From: Desmodus rotundus
Taxonomy: Eukaryota; Chordata; Mammalia; Chiroptera; Phyllostomidae
Reading direction: 5' to 3'
Assembly (NCBI RefSeq): GCF_022682495.2
Contig: NC_071389.1
Location: 179,056,056-179,120,055 of the forward strand
DNA length: 64,000 nucleotides
Shown here: piece by piece, positions 1 to 14,700 of the stretch
Position numbering within the stretch: the stretch's first letter is position 1
Layout of the letters: every line of letters starts with the position of its first letter
Program-made: the position numbers and the translations under genes
The notes under the pieces: generated by a model
What the model was told of the DNA's origin: nothing
The model's input: the letters and a program-made list of their open reading frames with translations, nothing else
Database searches by the model: none

Positions 1-1328
1 AGATAAAGACACTTTAAAATCAAAAGAAAATTATTGGCCAGTATCTCTGATGAACATAGATGTTAAAATCCTCAACAAAATAGTAGCATGCTGAATATAG
101 CAATACATCAAAAAGAAAACATACACCATGATCAAGTAAGATTTGTTCCGGGAATAAAAGATAAAAATCACATGATCATATCAATAGATGCAGGAAAAGC
201 ATTTCAAGATTCTAATGATGTATTTCATCTAACTAGAACAAATATTTCAAAAATTTCTTTGGAACAACATAAGTTCCCATATAGCAATAGTGTTCCTGAG
301 AAACAACAAAGTTGGAGGAATCACGCTACCTAATATCAAACTATACAATAAGGCCATAGTAATCAAAACAGCATGGTACTGGTGTAAAAACAGACATATA
401 GATCAATGGAACAGAATAGAGAGCCCAGAAGTAAACCCACACCTTTATAGTCAATATTTGACAGAGGAAGTAACCACATACAATGGGCTAAAAACAGTTT
501 AATCAATAAATAATGATAGGAAAATTGGACAGATATGTGCAGATAGATGAAACTAGACCACCTTCGTACACCACACACAAGAATAAATTCAAAATGGATC
601 AAAGACTTCAATGTTAGACCCCAAACCATAAAAATCCTAGAAGAAAACATAGGCAGCAAACTCTAGGACATTGCTCATAGCAATATTTTATCTGATATAT
701 CTCCCCAGGCAAGGGAAACAAAAGGAAAAAAAACAAAAACAAGTGGGGCTATGTCAAACTGAAAAGTGTTTGCACACCGAAAGAAACCATCAATAAAATA
801 AAAGACAACCCATGGGATGGAGGAACATATTCGTCAATACATCTGACAAGGGGTTACTATCCAAAATTTATAAAGAACTTACAAAATCAAAACCACAAAA
901 GCAAACAATCCAACTAAAAAATGGACAAAGAACCTGAATAGACACCTCTCCAAAGAGGACATACAGATGGCCAATAGAGATACAAAAAGATGCTCAACAT
1001 CACTAATCATCAGGAAAATGCAAATTAAAACCACAATGATATATTATTTCACACCTGCCACAATGGCAATCAATAAATCAACAAATAACAAGTGCTGGAG
1101 AGGATGTGGAGAAAGGGGAACCTTTTTGTACTGTTGGTGGGAATGCAGATTGGTGCACCACTGTGGAAAGCAGTATGGAGATACCTCAAAAAATTAAAAA
1201 TGAATCTGCCTTTTGACCCAGCAATCCCACTTCCGGGAGTATATCCGAAGGAACCCAAAACACTAATTCAAAAGAACATAAGCACCCCTATGTTCATTGC
1301 AGCATTATTTACAATCACCAAGACATGA
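1..1328 (+). mobile_element. LINE-1 ORF2 fragment, sense, internally deleted
   Basis: It begins inside the reverse transcriptase (MIISIDAGKAFQ). Near 235-290 it jumps to the C-terminal part ([14 protein letters not shown], then [18 protein letters not shown]) and runs on to about 1328. Many frameshifts; dead copy. It lies in the intron before the first visible exon of gene 1. Confidence 0.85.
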
Positions 1329-2130
1329 AGGTAAATCCCCTGCCTCTCCCACCCTCAATCTTTCCCCTCTTTGGCTTTGTCCATGGGTCCTTTACACATG
1401 TTCCCTGATGACCCTTCCCTTTCTTCCCCCATTATCTCCTTCCCCTACCCCAGTCACTGTCCATTTGTTCTTTATTTCAGTATCTCTGGTTATATTTTGC
1501 TTGCTTTTTTGTTTTGTTGATTACACTCTACTTACAGGTGAGATCATATGGTATTTGTCTTTCACCACCTGCCTTATCTCACTTAGCATAATGCTCTCCA
1601 GTTCCATCCATGCTGTGGCGAAGGATAGGAGTTCCTTCTTTCTTTCTGCTGCATAGTATTTCATTGTGTAAATGTACCACAGTTTTTTAATCCACTCCTT
1701 CACTACTTGGCACTTAGGTTGCTTCCAGCACTTGGCTATTATAAATTGTGCTGATATGAACATTGGGATGCATAGGTTCTTTGAATTGGTGTTTCAGGAT
1801 TCTTAAGGTATAATCTCAGCAGTGGAATCACTGGGTCAAAAGGCAGTTCCATTTTTAGTTTTCTGAGGAAATTCCATACTGTTTCCCACAGTGGTTGCAC
1901 CAGTCTGCATTCCCACCAACAGTGTACCTAGGTTCCCTTTTCTCCACAACCTTGCCAGCACTTGCTGTTTGTTGATTTGTTTATGTTGGCCATTCTGACC
2001 GGTGCAAAATTGTATCTCATTGTGGTTTTAATTTGCATCTCTCTGATGGCTAGTGATGCTGAGTATCTTTTCATATGTCTCTGGGCCATCTGTATGTTCT
2101 CCTTGTAGAAGTGTCTATTTCTATTCAACA
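1329..2130 (-). mobile_element. LINE-1 3' end, antisense
   Basis: Read on the minus strand this is the ORF2 C-terminus ([19 protein letters not shown]) and 3' UTR. It lies back to back with the sense LINE-1, so about 900-1328 and 1690-2120 form an imperfect inverted repeat. Confidence 0.82.
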
Positions 2131-2630
2131 CAGTATTGAAAGATTAGTTTTATTTCATGAACGGTGATATCACAGGGAATAAAACAATAGATTTCTTTTT
2201 AGCACTTGATTTAAATCCAGTACCCTTTCCACAATGTCACATTTTACTATTTTTGTTTATTTGATCTTGGGATAAGTTAGAAGCCCTGGTTATCTGATAT
2301 TGCATCCCTATATTGTCATATATACCTTGTAAGCTCAATCAAGTAATCTTCTCAGTTGGCTTTACAGAACTATTATTTTTCTTTAAAATTTCTTATGTCC
2401 TAATTAGGTAAATGAATCATTTATTTAACATGAGGAATCTTGAAACAGGTGAAAACAGAATATAGCAAATTATTTCCTGTCAGGTGAAAGAGGGAGATAT
2501 TTTGGTCTAAGCATAAATATGATAAAATTCAATGCATCCAATTCAAAATGTGGTTTACAGGCTATTTATTATTTCCCATTACAGAAGCAGCCAATAGTCA
2601 CTTTAACTTATGTTTGGAAATGTTTTCCAG
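2131..2630. other. Intron before exon 21 of gene 1: single-copy
   Basis: AT-rich intronic sequence with no recognisable gene or repeat. The exon 20 equivalent of gene 1 is not present between 1 and 2630. Confidence 0.6.
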
Positions 2631-2749
2631 GTAAAGTGAATATCACTGTAGTTGCTGAGTCCAAACAGACTAGTGCTTGCCCGAAAGGAGCAACTGAGCA
2701 GCAGAATCTAAACTGGAAAGATGCTGCGGTCAGAAGTTTGTTGGTGGAG
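2631..2749 (+). CDS. Gene 1 exon 21-equivalent (CUB region)
   Basis: Begins after ttttccag and ends before gtatgt. It starts with two bases of a split Gly codon and reads [19 protein letters not shown], then SLLVE. The Cys matches A2M Cys921, which pairs with the Cys in exon 30. It aligns with the A2M segment NVNFTVSAEALESQELC, and its start phase equals that left by exon 20 of gene 2. Confidence 0.88.
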
Positions 2750-5700
2750 GTATGTACATGCACAACTACCAAGCTCTTCCAGACAAGAAAGAGACAGCAT
2801 CTACTGGGTTAGATATTAAAAGACATTCTCTTTGAAGTACTTAATTGCCCACAGTTACTTTTGATATAAGACATGTCATCTGAAATTATTTCAAACAGCT
2901 ATAAAATTCATCCTTTTCTTAACTAATACTTGACCCAGAATAGTAAAAATGAATAGTAAAAATGAATCAAGCCTGTTGTATCATTTAAAACAGGCTTGAT
3001 GACTTTTTGTTTGCTTCTGACTCATGATGTTTTATGTATGCTTCTTCTTTTTCCCTTCACCTTTTTAACTGACTCAAATCCAAGACAAACCGACTTGTCC
3101 TACAGTCCTATGTGGCTTCCATTACCCTCACCTGTCGGCATGTTCCCACTCTGCAGAACACTTTGTGTACTGGAGATGCTAGGCAGTACCGGAGGAGTTG
3201 AAAGTGTCCCAAAATGACATTGAAGTTATCTCTGCCCAAACAATGGGAGCACGGGGCCTTCAGTGGACGTTGTTAATGTACAGTAACTTCCCGATATAAA
3301 AAGAAGGGGACAATGAATGGATCTTCTCCCAAAGACAAACATGTCCAGTCATACTATGTAAGATGAAGCTTGTTACCTTTCTTTCATGGAAAGATGATCC
3401 AGACTCATTATTTTTGTATTTGTTTTTGTTTACTCTTTGACAGCCTGAAGGTATTGAAAAAGAAATGACTCAAAGTTTTCTTATCTGTACAAAAGGTAAG
3501 AGGATCTTTTAGGTGGTCAGCTTAGTCCTAAAGAAAATGTATCAATGCTTGCCACACTGAGTACCTCAGATATTTATTCAAAATACCTCATGGAGGATTA
3601 TTTTATTTCATGTCCTATTTTTATGGTATAATTTTAGTCAAGAAAAACTATAGCAGTTACAGGCTTTTAACTACTAAGTTAAAATAGTAGTTAAGTGTTT
3701 TAACTACTAAATAGTTAAAAATACTAAATACTACTATGAAATACTACTAAAATATAAGCAGTATTTTTTTTTAGTTCACCCATCTCATTGGTCTGCCTCA
3801 ACCTGTTTTTCCTATCTTGTCTCTTTTAGGATTCTTTGGTCACATGATTGTGATACGCTGTTGGACAGTGGGAAATTGGGATTATGCCCAAATTACACAT
3901 GATGTAAACTTTGCTTTTGTACTTTGGGATGAAATAATCACTGCCCTTCAGTTGCCTGCTAAATGTCCATCACAGTGTTGTTTTATCTGGTTGATAATAT
4001 GATTTTAATGCCTAAAAGGCCTCTCCAAGATTTATGTATTGTGTGTGCTATTTTATACATCACAGCCAATAGTTTTTGACATTTTTATACATCAAGTAGC
4101 ATAAGCACTAAACTAATGGGGAATAGGAGCCATTATCTAACATAAAAATACATATATCATTTCCGAATGTATTGCTATTCTAAACTAATCAAAACCACAA
4201 TTTACCTCTTCTAACAAGCAACTTGTAAAATAAAATAATGGAATAAATTATGTACTACATTTGTTCCACAAGTCTTCTGCTATTGCTTATAAAAAGAAGC
4301 CACCACATTATTTATTTTGTTGATATTTTCTTTCCAGACACCAAAGCCTCCGTGCCTGTGGTTTTGGATTTGCCAAACAACATGGTGGAAGGATCAGCCA
4401 AGGCCTTTTTCACTGTTGTGGGTAAGTAGGATAAACTTTGTGTTTCATGTTGATTTGAAAATCTTGATTGAGGTTCTCTTTAAAAATACGTTAAAATAAC
4501 ATGACGGAGAAATTTTTCTATACTTACTATCAGTTGAAGATAATTGTTGTTGAGGATTACCCTCTAAACTTGTTTCCATGTAGGAATCTAAAGAATTACA
4601 GCACCATTTTCAAATCTGTGTCCCTAGGGAACATTTGTTCTAGTGGATGATAACTGGTGTTTAGAAAACAAAGAGTTCTATTATAGTTTATTAATATAAA
4701 ATATTAAATTCCCCTTTGGAGAGTCAGAATAATCTTTGCTTGTTACAAATGCTGGAAATTTCCTCAGTAATAGGAGAAACTTGTTTTTCAAAATTTAAAT
4801 TTCTTTATCATTAACATCAACACTTTTGGGGAAAGGGATAGAATACAGTTTACAATTCATAGGGTCAGGTTCTCAAACAACAAAAAAGGAAACAAACACA
4901 TTTTTTTAAACTTTCTTTTCTCTGGTAATGAGATTTTTTCAAAAATACTTTTCATACCAGAAACTCTTTTAACTCCACCCTTCATGTCTGTCTCCTCTTT
5001 AGAATTACTTCAAGAAAATTTTCCTTGTTTCCACCTTTTAGACTCAATTTTAAATATTTTCTACTTCTACTATGCCTCTTTAGACTATAGCTATTAATGC
5101 TCAGATACCAACTTTAAGTAACGGTAGCTTTCTGCTTTTCCTATTTTTAGGCGATATTCTAGGACTTGCAATGCAGAATCTGGAGAATCTTCTCCAGATG
5201 CCCTTTGGATGTGGAGAGCAGAATATTGCCCTACTAGCGTCTGATACCTATGTCCTTGACTACCTGAAATCTACTAAACAATTGACAGAGGAAGTTAAAG
5301 CTAAGGCTCTCCTTTTCTTATCAAACGGTGAGAAGGTTTAAGTAATTTCTGCCTGTAGTAGGTGCAATCAATTGTTACTAATCCCAAGATGTCAAAAACC
5401 TGATACTATGAAGCAGTCTCAATGGGCAAAAAGTGGATCTTCCCCGAGGTGCTCTGAGTTTGAACTATGTGTTTGGTTTTTGGTTTTGGTATTTTCAGAA
5501 TTTTTTAGACTTCAATACCTGTGTGTCATTTAGTGCCACAATATAAAACTGTGACCTTTCAAATTATGAATTCAGACTTTTTAGTACCTAATATTTTGCC
5601 AAGCTACCTTATTTGTTGTTGCTATTAATAGTAGCTAGAAATGGTTTATTTATCAACTTCTGTATTTATCTTTCAATTGTGTTTCATTGCAATGAAGTGA

Positions 5701-8700
5701 TTGGATTTGTATGTAGGAAAAGATATATAAACCTTGTAAAAATATGATGTTAAGGAGTAGTCCAGGGGTATGATTTCTTTAGGTTTTCTTTTCAGAAAGA
5801 TAACACTGAAACAAAAGAACCTTAATGAAATATTGTAAATGACAGTTATTAAACTAGGCTCATCCACATGTAATATCTTATTTGTCATTAAAACTCTATG
5901 AGGTAGTAGTTATTTTTTCTCAGTGTGGATAGAGAACCTCAGGTTCAGAAATAAATTGAAATAATCATCTAGTGATTCATATCTGTCTAACACAAGGCTT
6001 GTGCTACACCATTTGTTCTTCTAAATTTCTTTGATTAAAAAAACAATTTTCTACAATGTTGTATTTTAGGCTATCAAAAACAGCTGTCTTTCAAACACTC
6101 TGATGGCTCATATAGTGTGTTTTGGCAGAGGAATCAGGAAGGAAGCATACGGTAAGACATGAACATTTTATTTGAAATAATGTAGAGATGATGCGAGGAG
6201 GGCTTATGGGAGAATGAAAGAAGTTGAGTTCAGTGGGTATTTTAAAGTAAAGTGGGTTTCAAAGTGAATTGACAGAGGCGAACCAGATAATACTAACATA
6301 TTTGATTATTCCAGTTCTAATACAATATACCTAGAGTCTCAAGGCAAATTAAATGACACCCTCTCTACTCCCACAGCTTGTTGACTCTATGGAAAATGCC
6401 ACAACTTAATCTGCATTTCTTAGAGTCCCATTCAGATTCTGGGAGTAAAACTAGATGTACCCAAAGCATCTAATTACACCCAGTCTCTGGCCACATGTGG
6501 ATAATCTAATGAACTACATAGCTCGACTTTTGTGTATAAACAGGCTAGAAATTGCCTACTCTTATTTTCACATATTGCTGTTCAAAACCTTTTATTGACC
6601 CAGAGGAAAGAGCCACTATCAATACTAACTACAGTCAACATTAGCCAAATTAAAACAATAATGATGGATCTTTTGAGTAGCTGACATTATCATTTCTTTC
6701 TTCTCCAACATTCGCCTAACTGGTGGAACGCATTACAGGCTCAGTGCCCTTACTTTTAAGACATTCGAAGCAATGAAGAAATATGTTTTCATTGATGAAC
6801 AAGTTCAGCAACAGACCTTGATCTGGCTCTCAAGCAAACAGGAAAGCAATGGCTGCTTTAGAAATGATGGCAAGCTTTTCAACAATACCTGGGAGGTGAG
6901 AGATTAACAGAAGTAGCCTTTCCTTGCTCTTTTGTATTGTCTACCCTCCCTACTTCCGGCCTAACTAATCTGGAACTTGAAAAAAAAATTTTGTGTGTAT
7001 ATTACCCCTTCTGAGTCTGTTGCAGTTATAGGCCTATGGTGTGTTGATCAACAGCAACACGGCTAGATAAAAATAACTCCTCATGAATCTATTATTTGCC
7101 TTACTGTCTTTAGCCCTTCCATAGAATCAATCTATTTCAGGATATAAACTAGCAATAGGAGATGGGGAGAGAAAAGGGACTTGAGAGAGAATATTCATAA
7201 GTTTGGAGCCAAAAGATATGTGAATGGAGGGGGCCTCGAGTACATAATTATTCCTATTCATGGCTGACAAGAAAGTTCAAGGAGAGTATCTAGTAATTTA
7301 CATTGTTTCCATGAAGCACTCTCCCAATACCTTCCCAAGTCAAAGTAGGAAGACCTTACAGGTCAGGTGAAATAATCACTCCTTCCTTTTTCCTGTCCAC
7401 ATGTAGCTAAATTACTAGGCATCCTCCCTCCTGTTTTACTTTTTTTGTAGACTGCTGCTCACCTGCATTCCATCATTACTAGTGTGGAAAAACGTGTTTA
7501 AATTATTTCAAAATTATTTCTCACAGCAGGAGGCCCGTGATGGAGAATAGCATCTGTTGTTATGTGAAGAATCAGAATTTTTCATGTTCTCTCCTAAAAC
7601 ACATCCACATTTCTTTTTATTGGATTCATTACTGGTCACTATGTCAGTTTGTCTGATCTTACCCAGTCTTTTTCCACAACTGCATGCGTGTGCACGTTTT
7701 AAATTGAGTGGGAGAAAGAAGCAAGAAAAAAGTAAAAACTTGCACTGGTCCCACATCTTGTTTTAGTACCCAAATCTGCAGTTATTTACACCTTGAAGCT
7801 GAGCTCCTCAGGAATATTTTTTTCTGAAGAAGCTTGTGCTAGGGCAGCAGACCCCAAATGCCATCGGAACGTTATTTGCATCGGTATCACTAGAGTCATT
7901 AAAATTCATTTCCTTATATCTTATTCCTGACTTTTTGAATCAGAATCTCTTGTGTGCCTACTGGTTCATTTCATGTTTAAGTTCCCCATGATATTTCTAT
8001 GCACGGTTTGCAAACCACATAACTTATGCTTTTCTAATCCTACACCACGAGAATCCAAGACCCTTGATCATCGTTACTTCCCAGGATAATTTCCCCGGGG
8101 TGTTGAGGAATATTCACAACTTTCTCGTCCATCCCATGAGAAATTCTTTGTTTGCTTTTTTCAAATTAATACCAAATAAAGTAAACTACGACTCTTTGTA
8201 TGAATTGCTTGGAATTCATACTTAATATCAGGCAACATAAATACAATTATATGTCATTAAGTATACCTGAGACTGATTTTATGCTATTTTTCATTATTAC
8301 ATTGAATCCTGATGGATTTTTGCTCAGATAGTATGGTTATTAACAATTAATTTGAAAATCACACGCTCTCAGGTGGTTTTTAAGGAATAATGGTAATTGT
8401 TTCCGTGTTTCTTTTTGTACTCATTTCACTGGAGAAGAACAGCTATTCTCTTGCACACCACTCTCCTGTGTGACTCATTGTGTTTGTGTGTGTCAGGGAG
8501 AAGATGGAGAGGACGTTACACTCACTGCATATGTTGTGGGAGCGTTCCTGGAAGCTGGGCTCAGTTTTACCGTAAGGATTCCCATCAACTTTTCATTTCA
8601 GTCACTCGAATGCATATTAAATAGACTGTGAAATAGGAACTATTTGAAATTCTAACACTGGGGGAAACATCTAAAGAACATTTCATGTATTACCTCTCTT

Positions 8701-11700
8701 TAAGCTGATGTTACTCAAGCTATTTTTCCTTCATAGAAACCTTTGATGAACACTATTGGGTTTGTCCCTAGGGAGAATATACACACATGCACTCACACAC
8801 AGAAGTTTTTTATCCCGTTTCAGGTATTTACAGATCTTCTGAAGTTCAGCTCTGAATTTCAGATTAAGAACCCGATCTCTGAGTTTAACCATAACCTAGT
8901 ATTATGTTTTGCTAACCAATTCAATGTGTAAACATTTCCGCCTATGTGTTATTCTTCTTGGCTGCCTTCCAATCCAGAGGTCAAATTATCTGCTTACATA
9001 ATCTATTCCTGAAAGAAGATACTAGGAAATTTCACAATCATTGCATATCTCAAAACTCATCTTCAGAAAAATCTCAAAGATCATCTTTAGAAAGCTTCTA
9101 TTTTATTATTAGAATAAAGTATCTTAAGTCTAAAAATAAGTTTGTATTCTTTGCCACATATTACGAAATTTTATTCTAACTAAAATATGACTGATCAGAC
9201 ATAGAAACTGGCATTTTCAGACTATTTAAATTTTATTTCTCAAATACTAGTAATTCATTTAAATTTAATTTTATTGATATTTATAAAGCATAATACATAT
9301 GTTTATATATATGAGTGGGTGTGTATGTAAAGTATACATCAAGGATACATTATATATGGTACAAAGAATGATTAGTCTAAATATTCAGTGAGCTTATAAA
9401 GCGTTCAGGTATCATTTTACAATATGCTATTTTTCTGCATGACAAGTTTCCTGCCCTACGGCATGGGCTCTTGTGCCTGGAGGATGCCTTGGAAAATGGT
9501 GTTAGCAACGGCTATGATCATGCAGTGCTAGCTTATGCTTTTGCATTAGCTGGAAAAGAGAAGCAAGTGAAATCCTTACTCCAGATTCTGGATCAATCTG
9601 CTACAAAAATGAGTAAGCATTCTTATTTACTTTTGCTAACAGAGATGACCTTGAGAATAAAGTGATGAAACTTAGCGATCATAGAGGAACTCTCTCTTCA
9701 CTGGTATATTTCTATTTCTCTGATGGAATTTCTGACTGGCCCTTTATCCTGAAAGAACATTATCTATTTTCTGCCTTCTACTTTCTCCTTTCTGTAGTTT
9801 CTCCTTAAATGAGCAAAATAAAGGAAATCAGGCTTAGTGACCATACTATAGAAAATAAAAACTGCTTGTAAAACTTAATCACATACAACTTTGACTTTAG
9901 GAAGTTGCTATTTAAAGCTATATTTGTTTCTTAAGGTTGCTGTACAAAATACCACAGACTAGATGGCTTAAACAGCAAAGTTTGTTTTTATTTTTTCATG
10001 GTCCTTGAAGACAGAATTCCAAGGTCAAGGTGTCAGCAGGCGGGGCTTCTTCTGAGGCCTTATTCTTGCTTGGTAGATGGCCATCTACTCCCTCCATATT
10101 CACAGTGTGTGTGTGTGTGTGTGTGCATCCCTGGTGTCTCTTACGTGTGTCCAAATTTCTTCTTCTAATAAGGAGGCCAATCATAATGTGTTAGGCTCCT
10201 AATGCCTCGTTTTAACTTAATCCCCTTTTCAAAAGCCCTATCTGCAAATACTGTCAATTCTGTATTTTGGACAGTAGAGCTTGAACATATGAATTTTGAC
10301 GGACACCCTTCAGACCATAACAGAGGTCAAGAATGAAATTTGCATCATTCTTACATGTAATCAGTTCTCTTCTTAAGGACTGTGTGAATTTTGTTTTCTT
10401 ATTCTCAGATAATGTGATATATTGGGAAAGAGCTAAGAAACCCCAGACAGAAGCATCCCCATCCTTTATTCCTTGGGCACCTTCTGCTGAGGCTGAGGAG
10501 ACTTGCTATGTACTATTGGCCATCATTTCCCAAAACACTCCTGACCTCACCTACGCTAGTAAGATTGTGCAGTGGCTTGCCCAACAGATGAATTCCCATG
10601 GAGGCTTCTCTTCCACCCAGGTGATTGGTGTGGGTCTGATATTAATAACAATATGTTTAATGCGAAAGGCACTACTCTACAATACTCTAGAGAGCAAAGA
10701 CAATCGTAGAAAATGCCTGCGGAGATAAAGGATATTTGCTGTTATAAATCCAATTTACTTACTATTTACTGGTCAGTTTCTGTGTATCAGGAATTCTACT
10801 TGGAATTCTCTATTTACAGATAAATAAAATGAGGACCCTTTTCAAGGAATTTATGCCTGATTTGTATCTCCATTTACACAGTAAAAATAGAATGTAAGTC
10901 TAGAAGAGATTGTTGTCATAAACACCAGAATCTTGATTATAAGTTGGATATTATGGTCAAAAAGAAGTATTGACCATTAGGAAAAGCAAATGAAATGAAT
11001 GTGTAACAGAAGAAATAGGTATGAGAAACAATGATTTATGTCTTTCCTTAACCAGAAAAAATACATTTAAATGCAAGGAAATGCAGTTTTACTCCCATGG
11101 GGGAAATCTTCACTTCCTTATTTGCTTTCTTTTTTCTGTCTTCGTTTCAGAGTAAAACCTTCTTAGTGACTCTCCCAACAGCCTTTTCAGAGTCTGACTT
11201 CCCATCTTCAAAGACAGTTGGCTATAAGCATTGTCCAAGGCAGCTTAATCATATAACATCAAGTCAGAAAATAGTTGGCACTATTTTCAACAGCAGATTA
11301 TACTTTATATAGTCCTTTAGAACAATAAAATCTGATCAAGATCAGTAAAAGAAAATAAATTTAAATGGCAACAACTATCACAATCATATATTTTCCCATT
11401 TTTAGGATATTGCTTCTTGGTGTTCTATTGACCTGGTTAGGAATGTTTCTGTGGACTGATTTAAATATTGCAGCCTAACAGAGCTCATATCGTTGCTTCT
11501 ACCATTCTGTGCAGGATACTGCTGTCTGTCTTCTTGCCTTAACCCGCTACAGGAAGTTAACATTCTCTAATGGTCAAAACACGGTCACCTTCAGCGGTGA
11601 AGAATCCAGTGAGATTTTCCAGGTTAATGAGGACAACCGCCTACTGGTCCAACGTTCAGAGCTAACAAAAGCCTATGGACAATACACAGTAGATGTGGAA

Positions 11701-14700
11701 GGACATGGCTGTGCATTTGTCCAGGTAATAAATACCTACCTGAGAGGGAGATGAATATTTGCAGTAAAAAGGTCAGACTATCTGTTCAGTTATATGTAAA
11801 GTGTTACTCTACCGTTTTTCATAATTCCACGACTATTTGTGCTCTTTCTCCCATTGATATGTTCTACTCATTGGCTGAAAATGCAAGTTATTTTATGAAG
11901 AAGGATTTACTCTTAAGAATAACTAGGTAACTGAGAAGTTTATTGAGGAATGTCACTGTTAGAAAGTATTCTGATATTTTTATTAAATTATGTTATTAAA
12001 GATTGTGTATTTTGAAAACTAAATAATTACATTTAGCCTTATTTCTTGATGAGGAGAAATATAAGATACTGTGCATTAATAATGAAGATAAGAGAAACAA
12101 GTCCTTTAGGTTTTACAACAGAAATAAATGGATGGATTTTTAAAAATGATTTGCTATCTTTTCTAGGCTACCCTTAGGTATAATGTGCTACTGCCTAAGA
12201 AGGAATGTGGATTTTTCCTTTCCTTGGAAATGGTAAAGAAAAACTCTTCGGATATATTTCAGAGTAATTTTGACCTGACAGTAACCATCAAGTAAGTATC
12301 CCATTTTAATATCAACTTTCTCATTAGAGAGAGGGTCATATATCAAAAAAGGATTATTTTAAACCATAGCAAAATAACAAAATATGAATGATGGTAACTA
12401 TGATGTAAGTTTACTTGTTAGTGTGTAATTTCTATAGCACACAGTCACTTTATAGCTTTCTGTACAGACACCACAATTTAGTACCTAAACTAAATCAGAG
12501 GTAGAATTATACAAGTGTAATTCGTACTGCATGCGAATATAACTCGCAAGCTTCTGCCACACTGAAACCCCAGCAATGCTTCCATTTTTTTATGGAAGTA
12601 GTGTTAGTGGAGATGCTATTTTTCCACCTAAAAACATGCACAGGTGGGCCTAGAGGAAAATATCTGCAAATACTTATTCCATAATGATACAGAGTAAAAT
12701 TCAAATTTTTATTTTTCAGATAGAAAAGCAAAATAATTCTTTTAAATTAAAATATAAACTATACATGCCAAAGGGTTTTAACCTTACTTAATATGTGAAG
12801 AAACACTAAGAAAAATTAGTATGAAGGATTTTCTTAGGATTTCCCAATGATAGTCTCATGAACACCAGAACTAAAATAAGAACTAAATTAACTTCACATC
12901 CCCACAATCCTACCCAGTGTTAGGGACACAACCTAGAATATCTCTTAGGGACATGTCTCCTCTATGACTCTACCAACATCTGACTCTTTAAACAAAGATT
13001 TCCTTTAGATTTTGAGTACATCTTAATCTACCTACCATAGATATGTGTAATACTGATGTACAAGCTTTGTTTGTAAGTTCTGACTTTGAGACTTCAGGTA
13101 ATCTTAAAAGCAAGTTTTGGGTAAATTATTAAGTTCAGATAATTCATTATTTACTCCAACTTATGTTACTTTATTTCATCTTATCTTCTATCATTCCATT
13201 TGTGCCTATTCTGAGATGTTTGAGAATGGCTTTTTTCAGGTGTTTTCTCTTCAGCTATGCCTTTTCTCCAGATGTATAGCTAATTAGTATGTATGTACCC
13301 ACCACCCTTGCCATAAGTCACTTTTCTAAAATGATGTCTAAACTAGTGCTTCGTTTATAAATTTCAGATACATTGGAATGCACAATAACTCCAATATGGC
13401 CCTTGTTGATGTAAAAATGCTATCAGGATTTGCTCCAGTCATGTCATCCATTGAGGAGGTAAATAATAGAAACCCAATCTTTCAGCACAGAAAAAGCAAT
13501 AGTGTATAGATGCAATAACTGGCTAGCAAACCCAAGCTATGGAATTCTTCATTTAAACCAACTTATTCAAGAGTTCACATTTTTATTTTTGCTGTAACAT
13601 TGAAGGAGGGTGTTCTTAACTTATAGCAATTAGCAGGCATTATTTTTCATAGTCTGTAGTCTGTTTCTTAAGTTCCTCTTTGTGCTTATGAAAACATCAT
13701 GGCACAAGGAAACATTCCATAAAATACATTCTCAACAATTGGTTAAATGAAAATTATGAAGTATTCAGTACTGGAATAGTACTCTTTAATATAATTGCCT
13801 ATCCTTCCCTGTCAATTCCTTCCAAGCTTGAAAACAACGGCCAAGTGATGAAGGCTAAAGTCGAGAATGACCATGTTCTTTTCTACTTGGAAAATGTAAG
13901 TTGAGCAAAAAATTCTTTTCTTCCATGGTTTTCTTTATTTCTTCTGGGGATAATTGAATGAGTCTATTCCTTATAGATATACATGACATGGTTTCTCAAA
14001 CAATATTGGGCAATAAAGATTATCGGTGGTCTTCTATCCTAGTGATTATCTTCTCCTGGCTGACTCTAATGTTATTTCATGCATGCCTTGACTATCTCAC
14101 TAGATAATTCTTAAGTTTAGAAACATAATTTCCCTGTTTTTCATTCCTCATTGCTTCTCACACAGTTTGGTCACAGAGTAGCTCTATAAATCTTTTATAG
14201 TTTGACTTGCACTCTGACGAAGGTGGCATGAGTTTTAGTCATCCTTTTTATTCATTCATTCATTTATTGTTGTTCAAGTACAGTTGACTCCATTTTCCCC
14301 CCATCGCTTTCCCCCACCCCACGCATCCCCACCTCCTACTCATCCTTTCTATGTGTATGCTATTGCCACTCACATAAGTGCCTACATTACTGCTTTCAGG
14401 TAAATTTCTTGCACCTCAATATAAGCAATAGAACTTAAATTTTTGTACAATTTCATTTTACCTAATTATTTAAGATTAAGTCCTTATGTAAGATGTACAA
14501 TATTGATACTTTCAGTCTATTTAATTGGACAGATCATGAACTTCTGGAAGTAATTTTCTCAGAGATTTTTCCCCAGATCTTCTCTGACATATTAGTAATT
14601 TGTGTCTTTATAGGTTTCTGGTACAGCAAACAGTTTCACTTTCTCTGTTGAGCAAAGCAACCTTGTGTCCAACATTCAGCCCGCCCCAGTCATGGTGTAC

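Larger units (their letters stand above)
10621..13367. other. Gene 1 introns 29-31: no further features
   Basis: Apart from the two exons at 11515-11724 and 12167-12291 these introns look single-copy. No repeat or RNA gene is seen. Confidence 0.5.
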
